Assembly: GCF_900119495.1 (NCBI RefSeq)
Contig: NZ_LT632435.1
Span: 264,391 to 325,589, forward strand
Length of the DNA stretch: 61,199 nucleotides
Direction of reading: 5' to 3'
Source of the DNA: Arcanobacterium urinimassiliense
Lineage (GTDB): Bacteria > Actinomycetota > Actinomycetes > Actinomycetales > Actinomycetaceae
Shown here: positions 8,279 to 16,886 of the stretch, in pieces
Position numbering within the stretch: position 1 is the first letter of the stretch
How the letters are laid out: every line of letters starts with the position of its first letter
Position numbers and translations under genes: made by a program
The notes under the pieces: generated by a model
What the model was told of the DNA's origin: nothing
The model's input: the letters and a program-made list of their open reading frames with translations, nothing else
Database searches by the model: none

Positions 8279-9109
8279 TTAGTCGTTGAGTATGTTTTTG
8301 TATTCATTAGTAATTGCCAAAATTGCTTTTTCAATCGGCATGCGCTCCGCAGCAGAACCGCCGATGAAACCATGCGCAGAAGTATTTTTAATTACGTGCG
8401 CTGCTTCGGCAGGGCCTTCGATGGGGCCGCCGTGTGCGAATAGGATGACATCCGGATTCTCTTGGAGAGCCGCATCGAACATTTCCTGGCTGCGTTCGGT
8501 GGCTTCTTCGAGCGTCATATCAGATGCGGCGCCTTTAAGCCCACCGACTGTAGAACCGAAGTGTGTGGCGATGGAATGGGCACCGACGCTGGCCATCACT
8601 TTTGCCTCTTCAGGCGTAAACGCATAAGCGAGGGTAAACATATCCATCTTTACAGCTGTTTCAATGAATTCGACTTCGCGCTTCCAGCCAATGCCAATCT
8701 TATCCATCTGCGCTACGGTTTCATCGCCGTAAATCTTAATCATGAACGGGTTGATTCCGCTCACGCCGGCATCCCGCAGCCGTTCCAGATGCTCTTTATG
8801 CGGCAGCAGCGGATTGAAAGCTCCCGACAGAGTCAAAACTGGGGCCTCGGAAACATTGGCGACGATTTCGGGAAGTAGATCGAAAAGAATCTGGTTGATA
8901 TCGCTGTTTGGCATGAGCGCGGCGAGAGATCCTTGCCCCTTCATCCGCCAATAGCTCGTGGCGGAGGCGATAATCAAATCAGCTCCTCCCATTTCCTGTA
9001 GTTTCGCAGATAGTCCGAATCCACAGTTCGGTGCGAATAACGGCCTGCCCGCGTCAATCTCTGCGCGTAAACGGGAGGTAACTTCTTTTGCCGTGTAGAG
9101 TTTTGCCAT
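8279..9109 (-). CDS. Phosphoenolpyruvate hydrolase family TIM-barrel protein
   Basis: A 276-residue protein of the PEP_hydrolase family (PF09370 by recognition), a TIM barrel related to PEP mutase/isocitrate lyase enzymes. Seen: PLFAPNCGFGLSAKL near the N-terminus, GVSGINPFMIKIYG in the middle, VGAHSIATHFGSTVGG and the C-terminal GFIGGSAAERMPIE. The exact reaction is not established for bacterial members. It sits between the amidohydrolase and the Tm-1-like gene with short gaps, in one operon. A GGAG-type ribosome-binding site lies just upstream of its start. Confidence 0.87.
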   Translation of the reverse strand: MAKLYTAKEVTSRLRAEIDAGRPLFAPNCGFGLSAKLQEMGGADLIIASATSYWRMKGQGSLAALMPNSDINQILFDLLPEIVANVSEAPVLTLSGAFNPLLPHKEHLERLRDAGVSGINPFMIKIYGDETVAQMDKIGIGWKREVEFIETAVKMDMFTLAYAFTPEEAKVMASVGAHSIATHFGSTVGGLKGAASDMTLEEATERSQEMFDAALQENPDVILFAHGGPIEGPAEAAHVIKNTSAHGFIGGSAAERMPIEKAILAITNEYKNILND

Positions 9110-9152
9110 TGCATTCTCCTTTGAATAATCGGGACCGGTTCTTGGATTCCGG

Positions 9153-10022
9153 TCAGAGTTGGTAGCGATTCAAAAATGCGGACGAATTGGCGTCACGGAT
9201 TGCGACGACGTCGTCTATTGAAATCACAGGATCGGGGGTCTCCTGCAACTCCGCAATAAGCAAGTCGAGGTTACCCAGTGTTTTTTCGTAACTATATAGG
9301 GGCATATCGGATCCGAATAGAATTCGATCAACCGCCCCCGCCCACGTCTTGACCTTCGTAATGAGATCGCGCAAGGGGTAGGTCTGGAAGTTCGGATCGC
9401 GTCCAATTACTGAACTGATATCTACATATACATTGGAGTGTTTCCGCAGTAATCCTGCCGTTCGAGAAAAGTCGATACGCCCCGCATGCCCCAAGATGGC
9501 CGGCAGTTGCGGAAAATCGCAAAATACTGAGTCAAAGCGATTGACGCTCGTGTACTGATCATTGAGCGGAAGGACGCCGATATCACCCGAGTGAAAAAGG
9601 ACGGGTTTCTGTGCTTCTTCCAGAACTTTATAAATTGGCCACAGCTGCGGATCGTTTACACCCATATTTTGAAATGCGCCGTGGAATTTTAAACCCTTAT
9701 GGCCGTTCGCCAGTGCTTCCGCTACAATTTTCGCCGCCTGCGGGCTGCGCGGATTTACACAACAAAAAGGAATCAAACGCTCAGGATATTTGTTACATTC
9801 GCGTAAAACAAAATCATTGATGCGTCTAATATGTGCATCAGACAAATCTGGTTCATAGGCAAGAGCCACCGCAATAGATAAATCAATGCTGTTTTTATCC
9901 ATAGCAGCGATTAACGCATCGGCATCGCAGGAAAGCGAACGGCTGGAATCATAGCCGCTAATCTGCGGTGGAATATCCGATTTATCCCAAATGTGGGTAT
10001 GGACGTCGACGCGTTTGCTCAT
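9153..10022 (-). CDS. Amidohydrolase family protein (metal-dependent)
   Basis: A 289-residue Amidohydro_2-type hydrolase. The metal ligands expected of the superfamily are visible: VDVHTHIWD at the N-terminus, GLKFHGAF (Lys/His), PVLFHSGD, ILGHAGRID and the C-terminal catalytic Asp in ILFGSDMP. Such enzymes act as lactonases, decarboxylases or amidases. Its start overlaps the stop of the RuBisCO-like gene (ATGA), so the two are translationally coupled. In a pathway with a RuBisCO-like decarboxylase or isomerase, a lactonase role is plausible but unproven. Confidence 0.85.
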   Translation of the reverse strand: MSKRVDVHTHIWDKSDIPPQISGYDSSRSLSCDADALIAAMDKNSIDLSIAVALAYEPDLSDAHIRRINDFVLRECNKYPERLIPFCCVNPRSPQAAKIVAEALANGHKGLKFHGAFQNMGVNDPQLWPIYKVLEEAQKPVLFHSGDIGVLPLNDQYTSVNRFDSVFCDFPQLPAILGHAGRIDFSRTAGLLRKHSNVYVDISSVIGRDPNFQTYPLRDLITKVKTWAGAVDRILFGSDMPLYSYEKTLGNLDLLIAELQETPDPVISIDDVVAIRDANSSAFLNRYQL

Positions 10023-11269
10023 TTAACTACTCCAAATACATCTAAAGCGGTTGCTAATTCACTATGCTCGCGAGCTGCTTCTTCTAGTGATATCCCTTCC
10101 ATATAGGAGTCAATCGCTTGATACATTGCCCGCACGCCGGCAGCTGGCCCTTGCGGATGTCCTTGAATAGCTCCGCCGGCGGCTAAGACGATGTCGGTGC
10201 CGAGGTCCTCTAAGTATCTGTGGACAACCCCGGGTTTAACTCCGCCGCCAACGATGGGGAATGCAGGCTTTAAGCCACTCGTTGGCGTGAGCATTTTACG
10301 GGCAGTAGCTAGATACGCCGCTTTCCGCATCGGATAGCCGCTGTAAGGCGTATTGATAACTGCCATATCGGCTCCTACAACTCGGGGGAAGAATCCGAGC
10401 GCTAAAGCGGCAGACATGCCAGAGGAAGCGTTTTCGTAATAGGTATTAGCCGAGGCATAGTGGCCGAGAATCGGCACATCAAACTTTTCTCGCAATTCGA
10501 TGACACTGCCGTAACCGACCGCCGCATAGCACACCATGAGTGCGCGCGCTCCAGCGTCGATAGCGCGCTGGGCATTTTCGAATAGGGCCGTGCCTTGCGC
10601 AGTGATATTAGGTACGTAGATGGTGCGATGGCCAGTTTCCGCAAAAGCCTGCTCAGCAGCTTTGTTATAAGCGGCTACGCGTTTATCAATCGGGGAAAAT
10701 TCGGGATCTCCCATGAGCTCGTCGTCTTTGATTAAATCCGGAGCGCCCATGGCAGTTTCGCGGAAGATTTCACTTCCTTGGGCGGGAGTGAGGCCAGTAC
10801 ATGGTTTAATCATATTGAGCAGCAGGGGGCGGGATTCTACGCCGAGAAGTTTTCGCAGTCCTGCTACACCATGCTTAGGGCCGGGGAACTTATCCGTCAT
10901 CGATGCGGGAAGTTGAATATCGGTGAGTTTTGCCGCCATAGAAGTTGAAGCGTCATTGCCGAGCAGCGAGGTGAAAAGGCGGGGCATATCAGCTCCAATA
11001 CTCACAGCTGGTAGGGAAAGAGTCGCAGCGTACGTTGCGATATCTTCCTCATCGCTCACCAAATCGCTGGAATCTAAGGCTTTAATATCGACGACTTCAC
11101 CTTGGTAAGCGTCAATCATTTCTTCTGTTAAACCAGGTACGGCTACCCAAGTTCCAATAGTTTGCCCCACGGCGAAGGCGCGAACTTTCTCTAGCGGATC
11201 CACATTAGCGGGGATAGAAAAGGTATATGTCGCGAGGATCGCGTCATTCTTATTATATTCCGGGGACAT
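10019..11269 (-). CDS. RuBisCO-like protein (form IV RLP)
   Basis: A 416-residue member of the RuBisCO large-chain superfamily. Retained positions: Lys155 in MIKPCTGLTP (equivalent of the first KPK lysine, with the second replaced by Cys) and the carbamate/Mg motif LIKDDELMGD with Lys181, Asp183 and Glu184. The phosphate-binding end is recognisable as FPIVGGGVKPG and AAGGAIQGHPQGPAAG. The loop-6 lysine region differs from true RuBisCO and no small subunit or phosphoribulokinase is near, so CO2 fixation is unlikely. Known RLPs act in methionine salvage and in acid-sugar (apionate-type) decarboxylation. The ATG at 11269 is chosen over one at 11320 because AAGGAG lies just upstream. Confidence 0.9.
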   Translation of the reverse strand: MSPEYNKNDAILATYTFSIPANVDPLEKVRAFAVGQTIGTWVAVPGLTEEMIDAYQGEVVDIKALDSSDLVSDEEDIATYAATLSLPAVSIGADMPRLFTSLLGNDASTSMAAKLTDIQLPASMTDKFPGPKHGVAGLRKLLGVESRPLLLNMIKPCTGLTPAQGSEIFRETAMGAPDLIKDDELMGDPEFSPIDKRVAAYNKAAEQAFAETGHRTIYVPNITAQGTALFENAQRAIDAGARALMVCYAAVGYGSVIELREKFDVPILGHYASANTYYENASSGMSAALALGFFPRVVGADMAVINTPYSGYPMRKAAYLATARKMLTPTSGLKPAFPIVGGGVKPGVVHRYLEDLGTDIVLAAGGAIQGHPQGPAAGVRAMYQAIDSYMEGISLEEAAREHSELATALDVFGVVK

Positions 11270-11298
11270 ATTGCTCCTTCTCGTCATTGGGAATGTTA

Positions 11299-11344
11299 CA
11301 TACGATAATACATTAATCACCGTTCATGTGATAATGATACATGA
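11299..11344. promoter_or_regulatory. Operator-like repeats between the divergent RLP operon and MBL gene
   Basis: CATTAATCAC (11311-11320) and GTGATAATG (11328-11336) form an inverted repeat with one bulged base. The motif GATAAT followed by ATACAT or a close variant occurs twice (about 11304 and 11329). It lies in the only shared promoter region of the RLP operon and the 11421 gene. The nearby DeoR-type protein is a candidate binder. Confidence 0.45.
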
Positions 11345-11420
11345 AAAATGTTATGTCTTGGTAATAAGTTCATTTTAAGTAGTTTTGTGTTAGATCCATT
11401 ATAAGCGGAGGATAAGACTT

Positions 11421-12494
11421 ATGATAAGACTTATGCGAAAGATTGATACTCGTATTATTTTGCTTGGTACGGCTGGCGGCGCAGTCACTTGGGGGGCTCC
11501 GGATGCGGAATCGCCCTGCCGTTATGGGACCTCCACGGCGTTAGTAGTCGATGGAAAAATTTACGTAGTCGATTTTGGTATGGGGGTGGCGCGGCAGCTA
11601 ACGCGGGCAAATCCACTAGAGCGCCCGGAAGCGAAAATTTTTGCCGATCTGCAGACCTTGTTTATCACCCATATGCATTCCGACCACACTTTGGATTTAT
11701 CGAATCTGCTGTTGTGTGGATATAACCAAGGGTGGCCGGAGCACCGAGTCGAAGTATACGGCCCGTGGGAAAGGACTCTTAGCCCGTATTTTTATGCGAA
11801 TTTGCCAGAGCCGGATATACAGACGCCCGGTGCGAAAAAATTTGTGGAAAATCTTTTGGCCGCATTCGAAGCCGAAACTTTAGATAGAGTCTACGGCGCA
11901 AATAAACGCGCTCCGCAAGACATGATTGTGGGAGTTGATATTCAGCGTCCGGAAATAATCGGGCGCGATGCTTATGGGGAGTTTTGCCAGTCCGGGGGAG
12001 CTGATTCGCAGAGTGAGCGCGCTCAGCAACCGGTAGAGCCGTTCTTCGTATATGAAGATGATCGAGTGCATGTGAGCGCCACCTTGGCGGAACATGGAAC
12101 TATGTATCCGGCTTTTGCCTACCGCTTTGATACCGACGCTGGTTCGGTAGTCTTTTCCGGCGATACCGGGCCTTCTGAGAATATAATTCGCCTCGCCACC
12201 GGCGCAGATGTATTGGTACACGAAGTAGTAGATTCCAATTTTGCTCGTTGGCAATTCGGAAATCCTCCCTATACCCCCAAGCAGCAGCGAGCACTGGATG
12301 TGGTATTCCAGAAACACTGCTCGGTAGAAACTGTGGGCTCGATTGCCCAACGCTGTGCAGTGCGCACATTGGTGCTCAACCACTTTGTTCCGGGTCATCT
12401 ACCTCAAGGATATTGGGCAGCGAAAGTGACGGGTTTCGATGGGCGCGTCATCGAAGGCCGCGATTTAGACACCGTGTATCTTGCGCAAGCTTAG
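11421..12494 (+). CDS. Metallo-beta-lactamase-fold hydrolase
   Basis: A 357-residue MBL-fold hydrolase. The zinc signature THMHSDHTLDL is clear, followed by VVFSGDTGPSE (metal Asp) and later LVLNHFVPG; the overall layout is RNase Z/arylsulfatase-like. Substrate is unknown; in this context a lactonase or phosphodiesterase acting on a sugar derivative is possible. It is read divergently from the RLP operon. CGGAGGA lies 8 bases before the ATG at 11421; a perfect 12-base tandem duplication (ATAAGACTTATG) places a second in-frame ATG at 11433. Confidence 0.85.
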   Translation: MIRLMRKIDTRIILLGTAGGAVTWGAPDAESPCRYGTSTALVVDGKIYVVDFGMGVARQLTRANPLERPEAKIFADLQTLFITHMHSDHTLDLSNLLLCGYNQGWPEHRVEVYGPWERTLSPYFYANLPEPDIQTPGAKKFVENLLAAFEAETLDRVYGANKRAPQDMIVGVDIQRPEIIGRDAYGEFCQSGGADSQSERAQQPVEPFFVYEDDRVHVSATLAEHGTMYPAFAYRFDTDAGSVVFSGDTGPSENIIRLATGADVLVHEVVDSNFARWQFGNPPYTPKQQRALDVVFQKHCSVETVGSIAQRCAVRTLVLNHFVPGHLPQGYWAAKVTGFDGRVIEGRDLDTVYLAQA

Positions 12495-12636
12495 CCAGGT
12501 ATAGCGCATATAGTGCCGAGCTTCCCGCGTAGAGCCACTTATCGCTTTTGTAGTACCTCTTATAGGCGGCGCCTGCTAAAGAATCTGATCTGTTGCGGAA
12601 GCTCTTTTTAATACTAGATGTTCACTAGTTGTCCAT

Positions 12637-12654
12637 AACTTGTATAGACAAGTT
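12637..12654. promoter_or_regulatory. GntR/HutC-type operator
   Basis: AACTTGT-ATAG-ACAAGTT is a perfect palindrome 58 bases before the start of the GntR-type regulator. The core TTGTATAGACAA resembles HutC-subfamily operators of the TNGTNTAGACNA type, so autoregulation of the downstream operon is likely. Confidence 0.7.
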
Positions 12655-12711
12655 GAGAAGAATGTGTAACACTAGTAACAGAAATGAGCAATGAAGCTGA
12701 CGGGAGGGAAT

Positions 12712-13437
12712 ATGGCGCCGAAAAAGCTCAAGCATGAACAAGTAGCTGAGCATATCGAAGCGCTTATCTACGCCGGAGAAATCGCGCCGGGCGATGCACT
12801 CCCCAGTGAGTATGTGCTGGCAGAAGAGTTCGCCGTTTCCCGAGGCACAGTCCGCAAGGCACTCTCTAAGTTAAAGAATCGCAAATTAGTGCGCTCTGAT
12901 CAGGGGCGTGGTTCCTTTGTAACTTTTCATAACCAGCGGATTGATGATCGGCAGGGCTGGGCAGAGGCGCTTTCTTCTGCGGGAGCGGAGATGACGGTGC
13001 AAACATTGAGTATCTCCCAAGTTAAAGAACCTGCACTTGCTGCCTATGCGGGTGGTAATGCCGATTTCGTGAAAGTGGTGCGCACTCGTACTCTGCCATC
13101 CGGAACGATAGCTTCTTTGGAAACTTCTCTGCTTCCGGCTACGGAATTTATTAGTACCGTGCCCACGCAAGGTTTGGTAGATGGTTCAATTACAAAAACC
13201 CTCTATCGGGCAGGATTATTTGTAGAACACGGAGAAGAGCTAGTGGACGTAGTAGTTTTAGATCCCACTAGTGCCGCATTGCTGGGCAGAGAACCTGGTA
13301 AAGCGTTTATGCGAGTAGTACGGCGCGCGCTAACTTCGCAAAACTTTTTAGCGGAGCAAGTGACTAGTCTGCTCGACCCAGATCATTTCCGATTCCGCAA
13401 TGTATTTAATCGCCAGAAAGAAAGGGAAGAGGGATGA
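12712..13437 (+). CDS. GntR family regulator (HutC/UTRA type)
   Basis: A 241-residue regulator with an N-terminal GntR winged HTH (LPSEYVLAEEFAVSRGTVRKAL) and a C-terminal UTRA ligand domain (VVRTRTLPSGTIASLETSLLP to EQVTSLLDPDHFRF). It heads an operon with an ADP-ribosylglycohydrolase, an NCS1 permease and a PfkB kinase, the same set of functions as E. coli yegW with yegU, yegT and yegV. The ATG at 12712 is preferred over the one at 12691 because GGGAGGGA precedes it directly. A matching palindrome lies upstream. Its stop overlaps the next start (ATGA). Confidence 0.9.
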   Translation: MAPKKLKHEQVAEHIEALIYAGEIAPGDALPSEYVLAEEFAVSRGTVRKALSKLKNRKLVRSDQGRGSFVTFHNQRIDDRQGWAEALSSAGAEMTVQTLSISQVKEPALAAYAGGNADFVKVVRTRTLPSGTIASLETSLLPATEFISTVPTQGLVDGSITKTLYRAGLFVEHGEELVDVVVLDPTSAALLGREPGKAFMRVVRRALTSQNFLAEQVTSLLDPDHFRFRNVFNRQKEREEG

Positions 13438-14456
13438 AAGATATCACCACCGAAAAAGAAAAACTGGCTCGTGCTCAGCTCTGCCTGCAAACTACTGCCT
13501 ATGCCGATGCGCTGGGTATGCCAACTCAAGACCTCACTCGGCAAAGCATCGAAGCTGAGTATGGGTTTGTGGATACTTTAGTGGCGGCCGGGCCGGCGCA
13601 AGAAATAGCGCACGGTGCCCCGGCGGGCATGGTTACCGATGACACCGAACAAACCTTTATGTTGGCGAAAATTTTGATAGAACACGGCGCAGTACCACCG
13701 CTGGAATTTGCCCACGGGTTGCTGGAGTGGGAAAAAGATATGATTGCGCGCGGTTCTCTCGATTTGCTTGGACCCTCTACTAAGCGAGCTATTTCAGCTT
13801 TAGAAGATGGCGTGCCTCCCAGCGAAACGGGTAAATACGGTACCACGAACGGTGCAGCGATGCGTATCTCCCCAGTGGGGATAGCCTTCGATCTTGCCGA
13901 TCGGCAGCGGTTTATGGCGGCAGTGGTACAAGCTTCGCAAGTCACCCACAACACTAATGTAGCTTTACAAGGGGCGATGCTGGTGGCGGGAGCAGTAAGC
14001 GCGGGAATTGCGGGTGCCTCTCGGCCGGAGGCATTGGAGATAGGGCTCGACTTAGCGCGCGAAGCTGCTACTTTTGGCAATCAGGTATGCGCTCCCGATA
14101 TTTATTTGCGTTCCCGTTGGGCTATCCAACTCCTCAAGAAATGCACTTCCCGCGAGGAAATTTTAGATACGCTGTTCAACCAAATCTGCACTTCCTGTGC
14201 TTCGCATGAGTCAATTCCGGCTGTAGCGGCCTTGTGTGCTCTAGACGTCAGTGCCAATGAAGTACTTTTGTTGGCGGCAAACGCCGGCGGAGATACGGAT
14301 ACGGTGGGGGCAATGGCCGGAGCAATTCTCGGCGCTTGCGGCGACTCTGCCAAAATCCCACCTGAATCATTAGAACTAGTCACTACTTTAAATTCACTAC
14401 CGATAGTACAAACTGCAGCAAATCTAGTATCGCTGCGAATTTCTAAGGAGAAATAA
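13434..14456 (+). CDS. ADP-ribosylglycohydrolase family protein
   Basis: A 340-residue ADP-ribosylglycohydrolase-fold enzyme. The di-magnesium motifs are present: MVTDDTEQT near residue 65 and GGDTDTVGAMAGAI near the C-terminus. These enzymes cleave N-glycosidic bonds to ADP-ribose or, in nucleoside operons, to ribosides. Placed between a GntR regulator and a permease/kinase pair, it more likely hydrolyses an imported nucleoside or glycoside than removes a protein modification. Both junctions are overlaps (ATGA upstream, TAATG downstream), so the four genes form a tightly coupled operon. Confidence 0.9.
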   Translation: MKDITTEKEKLARAQLCLQTTAYADALGMPTQDLTRQSIEAEYGFVDTLVAAGPAQEIAHGAPAGMVTDDTEQTFMLAKILIEHGAVPPLEFAHGLLEWEKDMIARGSLDLLGPSTKRAISALEDGVPPSETGKYGTTNGAAMRISPVGIAFDLADRQRFMAAVVQASQVTHNTNVALQGAMLVAGAVSAGIAGASRPEALEIGLDLAREAATFGNQVCAPDIYLRSRWAIQLLKKCTSREEILDTLFNQICTSCASHESIPAVAALCALDVSANEVLLLAANAGGDTDTVGAMAGAILGACGDSAKIPPESLELVTTLNSLPIVQTAANLVSLRISKEK

Positions 14457-15874
14457 TGTCTAATACGGAAGCGCCTGCCGAAGGTTGGCGTTCATTACTC
14501 GAAGTTGAAGATCGGGGAATTGAACCAATTCCCGCCTCGGAGCAGACTAGCGGCCCGGCCGAACTATTTTGGATTTGGTTTGCTGGAAATATTTCCATCC
14601 TCGGTATCCCATTGGGAATCTGGGTAGTAGCTGGAGAGCTGAATTTTTGGCAGGCGCTAATAGCCGGAGCAGTGGGAGCGGTAGCCTCTTTCGCTATCGT
14701 GGGTATCGTATCAATCACCGGCCAGCGGGGCGGTGCACCCACTTTGACGCTTTCGCGTGCCACTTTCGGCACGCGCGGCAACTATCTTCCCACCTTTGTA
14801 GCCATTCTTTCCCGCTGGGGTTGGGAGACGGTAAATACTGTGACGGCGGCCTTTGCGGCAATTTCCATCGGCACCGTCATTGTGGGTTCGGAGCTCACTC
14901 CGCGTAGCCATCCGTGGATTGCAATTGTGGCAGTACTCCTATTCCTCGCCCTCACCTTGGCGGTATCCGGAGTAGGGCATCAGATGCTCGCTGCATTCCA
15001 AAAGTGGGCCACCTACATTTTTGGTGTGCTCACCCTAGTGGTAGTTGGCTTCATCGTGGCGAAAGTGGATTGGAGTATGGTGCTGAGCGCGGAAGCTGGC
15101 TCTTGGGGCACGGTACTAATGGGTATTGGCGTGGTCGCTTCTGGCACCGGTATTGCCTGGGCTAACTCGGGCGCTGATATTGGGCGTTACCAATCCAAGA
15201 AAGTATCTCCGGCTACTCTAATCCTCACCTGTGCAGCTGGTGCTGGTATTCCGCTAATTATTATGATTGGCACTGGCTCGCTGATTGCTATTACCAATCC
15301 AGAGTTTGACGCTGGTAACCCACTGGCTTCGATTCCGGCTCTGCTGCCAGCCTGGATGTCAATCCCCTTCTTGATTTCTGCCTTTGCTGGGCTGCTGCTT
15401 TCCAACAATATCTCGGTGTACTCTTCTGGTTTAACCCTATTGACTATGGGCATGAAAGTGCGCCGCATCGTAGCCGTAGCTGCTGATTTAATGGTCAGCC
15501 TAGTTGGTTCGATGGTATTCCTCTTCCTCTTTGAAAGTTTCTACGACGCTTTCATCGGCTTCATCACCTTGTTGGCAATTCCGCTCACTGCCTGGCTGGG
15601 AGTGTTCTTGGTAGACATGATTAAGCGCACTACCTATAGTTCCGACGACTTATTGGATATGACTTCTCGCTCTGCCTACTGGTATAAAGGTGGCTTTGAA
15701 GTGCGCGTGCTGGTTTCGTGGCTGGTGGCTTTGGGTGCCGGCTTCCTATTCAAATTCGCACTTCCCGATTCCTTCATTGCCCAGCAGGGGCTGGAGTGGC
15801 TGGTAGCCTTGTTGCTTTCTGGTTTGCTTTATCTGGCATTGGGCGGAGCTAAAGGCGCAGGTGTAAAAGAATGA
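14456..15874 (+). CDS. NCS1 family nucleobase/nucleoside permease
   Basis: A 472-residue integral membrane transporter with about 12 hydrophobic segments. NCS1 (cytosine/purine permease) hallmarks: a hydrophilic start with GIEPIP, FWIWFAGNISILGIPLG in the first helix, SRATFGTRGNYLP and GIAWANSGADIGRYQ. Co-transcribed with an ADP-ribosylglycohydrolase and PfkB kinase, it probably imports the glycoside that these enzymes degrade. In E. coli yegTUVW the permease is of another family, so this is an alternative transporter in an otherwise similar set. AGGAGAAATA precedes the start. Confidence 0.9.
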   Translation: MSNTEAPAEGWRSLLEVEDRGIEPIPASEQTSGPAELFWIWFAGNISILGIPLGIWVVAGELNFWQALIAGAVGAVASFAIVGIVSITGQRGGAPTLTLSRATFGTRGNYLPTFVAILSRWGWETVNTVTAAFAAISIGTVIVGSELTPRSHPWIAIVAVLLFLALTLAVSGVGHQMLAAFQKWATYIFGVLTLVVVGFIVAKVDWSMVLSAEAGSWGTVLMGIGVVASGTGIAWANSGADIGRYQSKKVSPATLILTCAAGAGIPLIIMIGTGSLIAITNPEFDAGNPLASIPALLPAWMSIPFLISAFAGLLLSNNISVYSSGLTLLTMGMKVRRIVAVAADLMVSLVGSMVFLFLFESFYDAFIGFITLLAIPLTAWLGVFLVDMIKRTTYSSDDLLDMTSRSAYWYKGGFEVRVLVSWLVALGAGFLFKFALPDSFIAQQGLEWLVALLLSGLLYLALGGAKGAGVKE

Positions 15875-16800
15875 GAATGATCAATACGGGCAGCGTAATC
15901 GTAGATCAGGTGATTCGCCTGCCGAAAATGCCGGAGCCGGGCGGGGATGTAATCGCCAACAGTACAGAGCTGGTGGCGGGTGGCGGCCTCAACTCCATGC
16001 TAGGAGCAGCGCGCTACGGCATGAAAGTAGTGTACTGCGGCCTGGTCGGTACGGGACCATTCGCCGATATTATTGGGCAGGCGCTGGAAAAAGACGGTAT
16101 TTCCTCTATTTTTCCGCGCGTACCTGATGCCGATAACGGCTACTGCGTGGCGTTCGTAGAAGATTCTGCAGAACGCACCTTCGTAACTACGCTCGGAGTA
16201 GAAGGCGATTTTGGCTATGAACACTTAGCAGCGATTCAGCTAGAGCCGGGTGATTTAATCTATATCTCTGGCTATAGCTTGGCTACTGAATCCAATGCGG
16301 TGGGCTTGGCTAAATGGCTCGCGGAGATTCCAGCGGATATTCCGGTGGTGGTGGATCCTTCGCCGTTGATTTCGGAATTGCCGCGCGAGCTCTACGCGCC
16401 GCTACTTGCACGTGCCGATATTTGGTCTTGCAACGAGCGCGAAGCGGAAATCTTGGGAGAATCCGGCTCCGATGCCGCTAATGCAACTGCAATCAAGAAA
16501 TTGCTCAAGAAAGACGCTGCCGTGGTGGTGCGTGCTGGCAATGATCCCACAGTGGTAATTACCGGTGTGGGGGAAGTGGTGGCGGTGCCAACCTTCCCGA
16601 CCGTAGTGCGCGATACCAACGGCGCTGGTGATACTCACGTAGGAGTAATGATGGCGGCGCTCGCGGAGGGGCATGATCTGGTGGAGGCCGTTCGGCGCGG
16701 AAATGCGGCGGCGGCAATTATGATTTCCCGGCCGGGGCCAAATACTGCTCCACAACAGGAGGAAATTAACCGGGTGCTAGCCGGGGCGCCGATAGCGTAA
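15871..16800 (+). CDS. PfkB family carbohydrate kinase (ribokinase-like)
   Basis: A 309-residue ribokinase-fold sugar or nucleoside kinase. The N-terminal glycine-rich GGGLNSMLGAARYG and the C-terminal signature DTNGAGDTHVGVM, with the catalytic Asp, are both present. It overlaps the permease stop by 4 bases (ATGA). It would phosphorylate the sugar released by the upstream glycohydrolase, matching YegV in E. coli. No clear terminator follows; the next gene is convergent and belongs to the restriction-modification block. Confidence 0.92.
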   Translation: MRMINTGSVIVDQVIRLPKMPEPGGDVIANSTELVAGGGLNSMLGAARYGMKVVYCGLVGTGPFADIIGQALEKDGISSIFPRVPDADNGYCVAFVEDSAERTFVTTLGVEGDFGYEHLAAIQLEPGDLIYISGYSLATESNAVGLAKWLAEIPADIPVVVDPSPLISELPRELYAPLLARADIWSCNEREAEILGESGSDAANATAIKKLLKKDAAVVVRAGNDPTVVITGVGEVVAVPTFPTVVRDTNGAGDTHVGVMMAALAEGHDLVEAVRRGNAAAAIMISRPGPNTAPQQEEINRVLAGAPIA

Positions 16801-16886
16801 AATGCCGAAGCAGGATTGGTTGCTGAGCGAGTCGGTTTGGTTAGCGCTCCAATCCATTGGATCCGAAGTTGGCCTGATTCCTCGGG

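Noticed and set aside
10019-11269. True carbon-fixing RuBisCO
   Set aside because: The second active-site lysine of KPK is Cys, loop 6 differs, and no small subunit or phosphoribulokinase is nearby; a form IV RuBisCO-like protein is the better reading.
12495-12636. Terminator between the MBL gene and the GntR operon (GAGCTTCC / GGAAGCTC)
   Set aside because: The arms are about 65 bases apart with an unstructured loop, so not a convincing terminator despite the TTTTTA following.
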